Positions 14,711-14,807 of a DNA stretch of 14,807 bases are shown one piece after another. Source of the DNA: Oscillospiraceae bacterium (GTDB lineage Bacteria; Bacillota_A; Clostridia; Oscillospirales; Oscillospiraceae); the NCBI GenBank assembly GCA_017627975.1, contig JAGAFT010000212.1, positions 1 through 14,807 of the forward strand. Reading direction: 5' to 3'. Both the position numbers and the translations under genes were made by a program. Each line of letters begins with the position of its first letter. The first letter of the stretch is position 1. The notes below the pieces were generated by a model. That model saw only the letters and a list, made by a program, of their open reading frames with translations. It was not told the DNA's origin and did no database searches.

Positions 14711-14807
14711 CTGAAGAAGATCTTCGAAGTCTCCGGCATCTCCAAGTCCCCGGCCATCTTTGACATCGAGAAGCTGCGTTACTTTAACGCCGCCTACATC
14801 CGCGCCA
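14711..14807 (+). pseudogene. gltX: gltX continuation in frame beyond the amber codon (cut by the window end)
   Basis: The same frame stays open from 14711 to the last base and translates to typical GltX sequence: LKKIFEVSGISKSPAIFDIE followed by KLRYFNAAYIRA. This matches the linker after the KMSKR domain that leads into the anticodon-binding domain (the usual SKSPAVFDxEKLxWxN pattern). There is no frameshift and no new ribosome site. Whether this part is translated depends on what the TAG at 14708-14710 does. Since most bacteria need GltX, either the TAG is read through, or the base call is wrong, or another gltX copy exists. Confidence 0.8.

Noticed and set aside
1..14807. CRISPR array, insertion sequence, phage genes, tRNA or rRNA genes
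   Set aside because: No regularly spaced repeats, transposase-like proteins, phage proteins or structural RNA signatures were recognised on either strand.

Overview
This window looks like a chromosomal segment from a GC-rich member of the Firmicutes, most likely class Clostridia. The evidence is strong AGGAGG-type ribosome binding sites, rho-independent terminators, a TagO-type lipid-linked sugar-phosphate transferase, a Tex-type RNA-binding protein, and a KdpDE-like system joined to a KUP potassium transporter. No phage, insertion sequence, tRNA, rRNA or CRISPR array was recognised. The genus cannot be fixed from the sequence alone.

Left part, + strand (2-4330): the C-terminal end of a single-pass membrane protein, then a compact operon of class II fumarase (fumC, TTG start), an ArsB/NhaD/SLC13-like permease, and a secreted alpha/beta-hydrolase-fold protein that overlaps the permease stop. 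The hydrolase has Gly where the nucleophile Ser is expected. A perfect GC-rich palindrome followed by a T-rich tract lies inside the first codons of its signal peptide.

Middle, - strand (8338-4359): a promoter with 11-bp-spaced direct repeats upstream, a short KdpD-like kinase, a KdpE-like regulator and a kup transporter, with overlapping or nearly touching ends, closed by a strong terminator at 4359-4398. The layout suggests a K+ or turgor-responsive two-component system controlling a KUP transporter instead of the KdpFABC ATPase. The kup frame is interrupted by a single in-frame TAG, after which 173 codons of typical KUP C-terminal domain continue in the same frame.

Right part, - strand (13566-8437): trpS, tagO, a YfcE/MJ0936-type phosphodiesterase and tex, with terminators after the phosphodiesterase and after tex. 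trpS and the + strand gltX are divergent, and their predicted promoters share nearly the same -35 bases. gltX, an essential gene in most bacteria, also carries an in-frame TAG (14708-14710), beyond which normal GltX sequence continues to the window edge.

The most notable signal is therefore two conserved genes each broken only by an in-frame TAG, with no frameshift anywhere in the window. Genes that end normally stop at TGA (7) or TAA (3). Only the phosphodiesterase ends at TAG, and its extension beyond that TAG looks non-coding. Amber suppression or partial recoding, sequence error or strain mixing, and real pseudogenes all remain possible.
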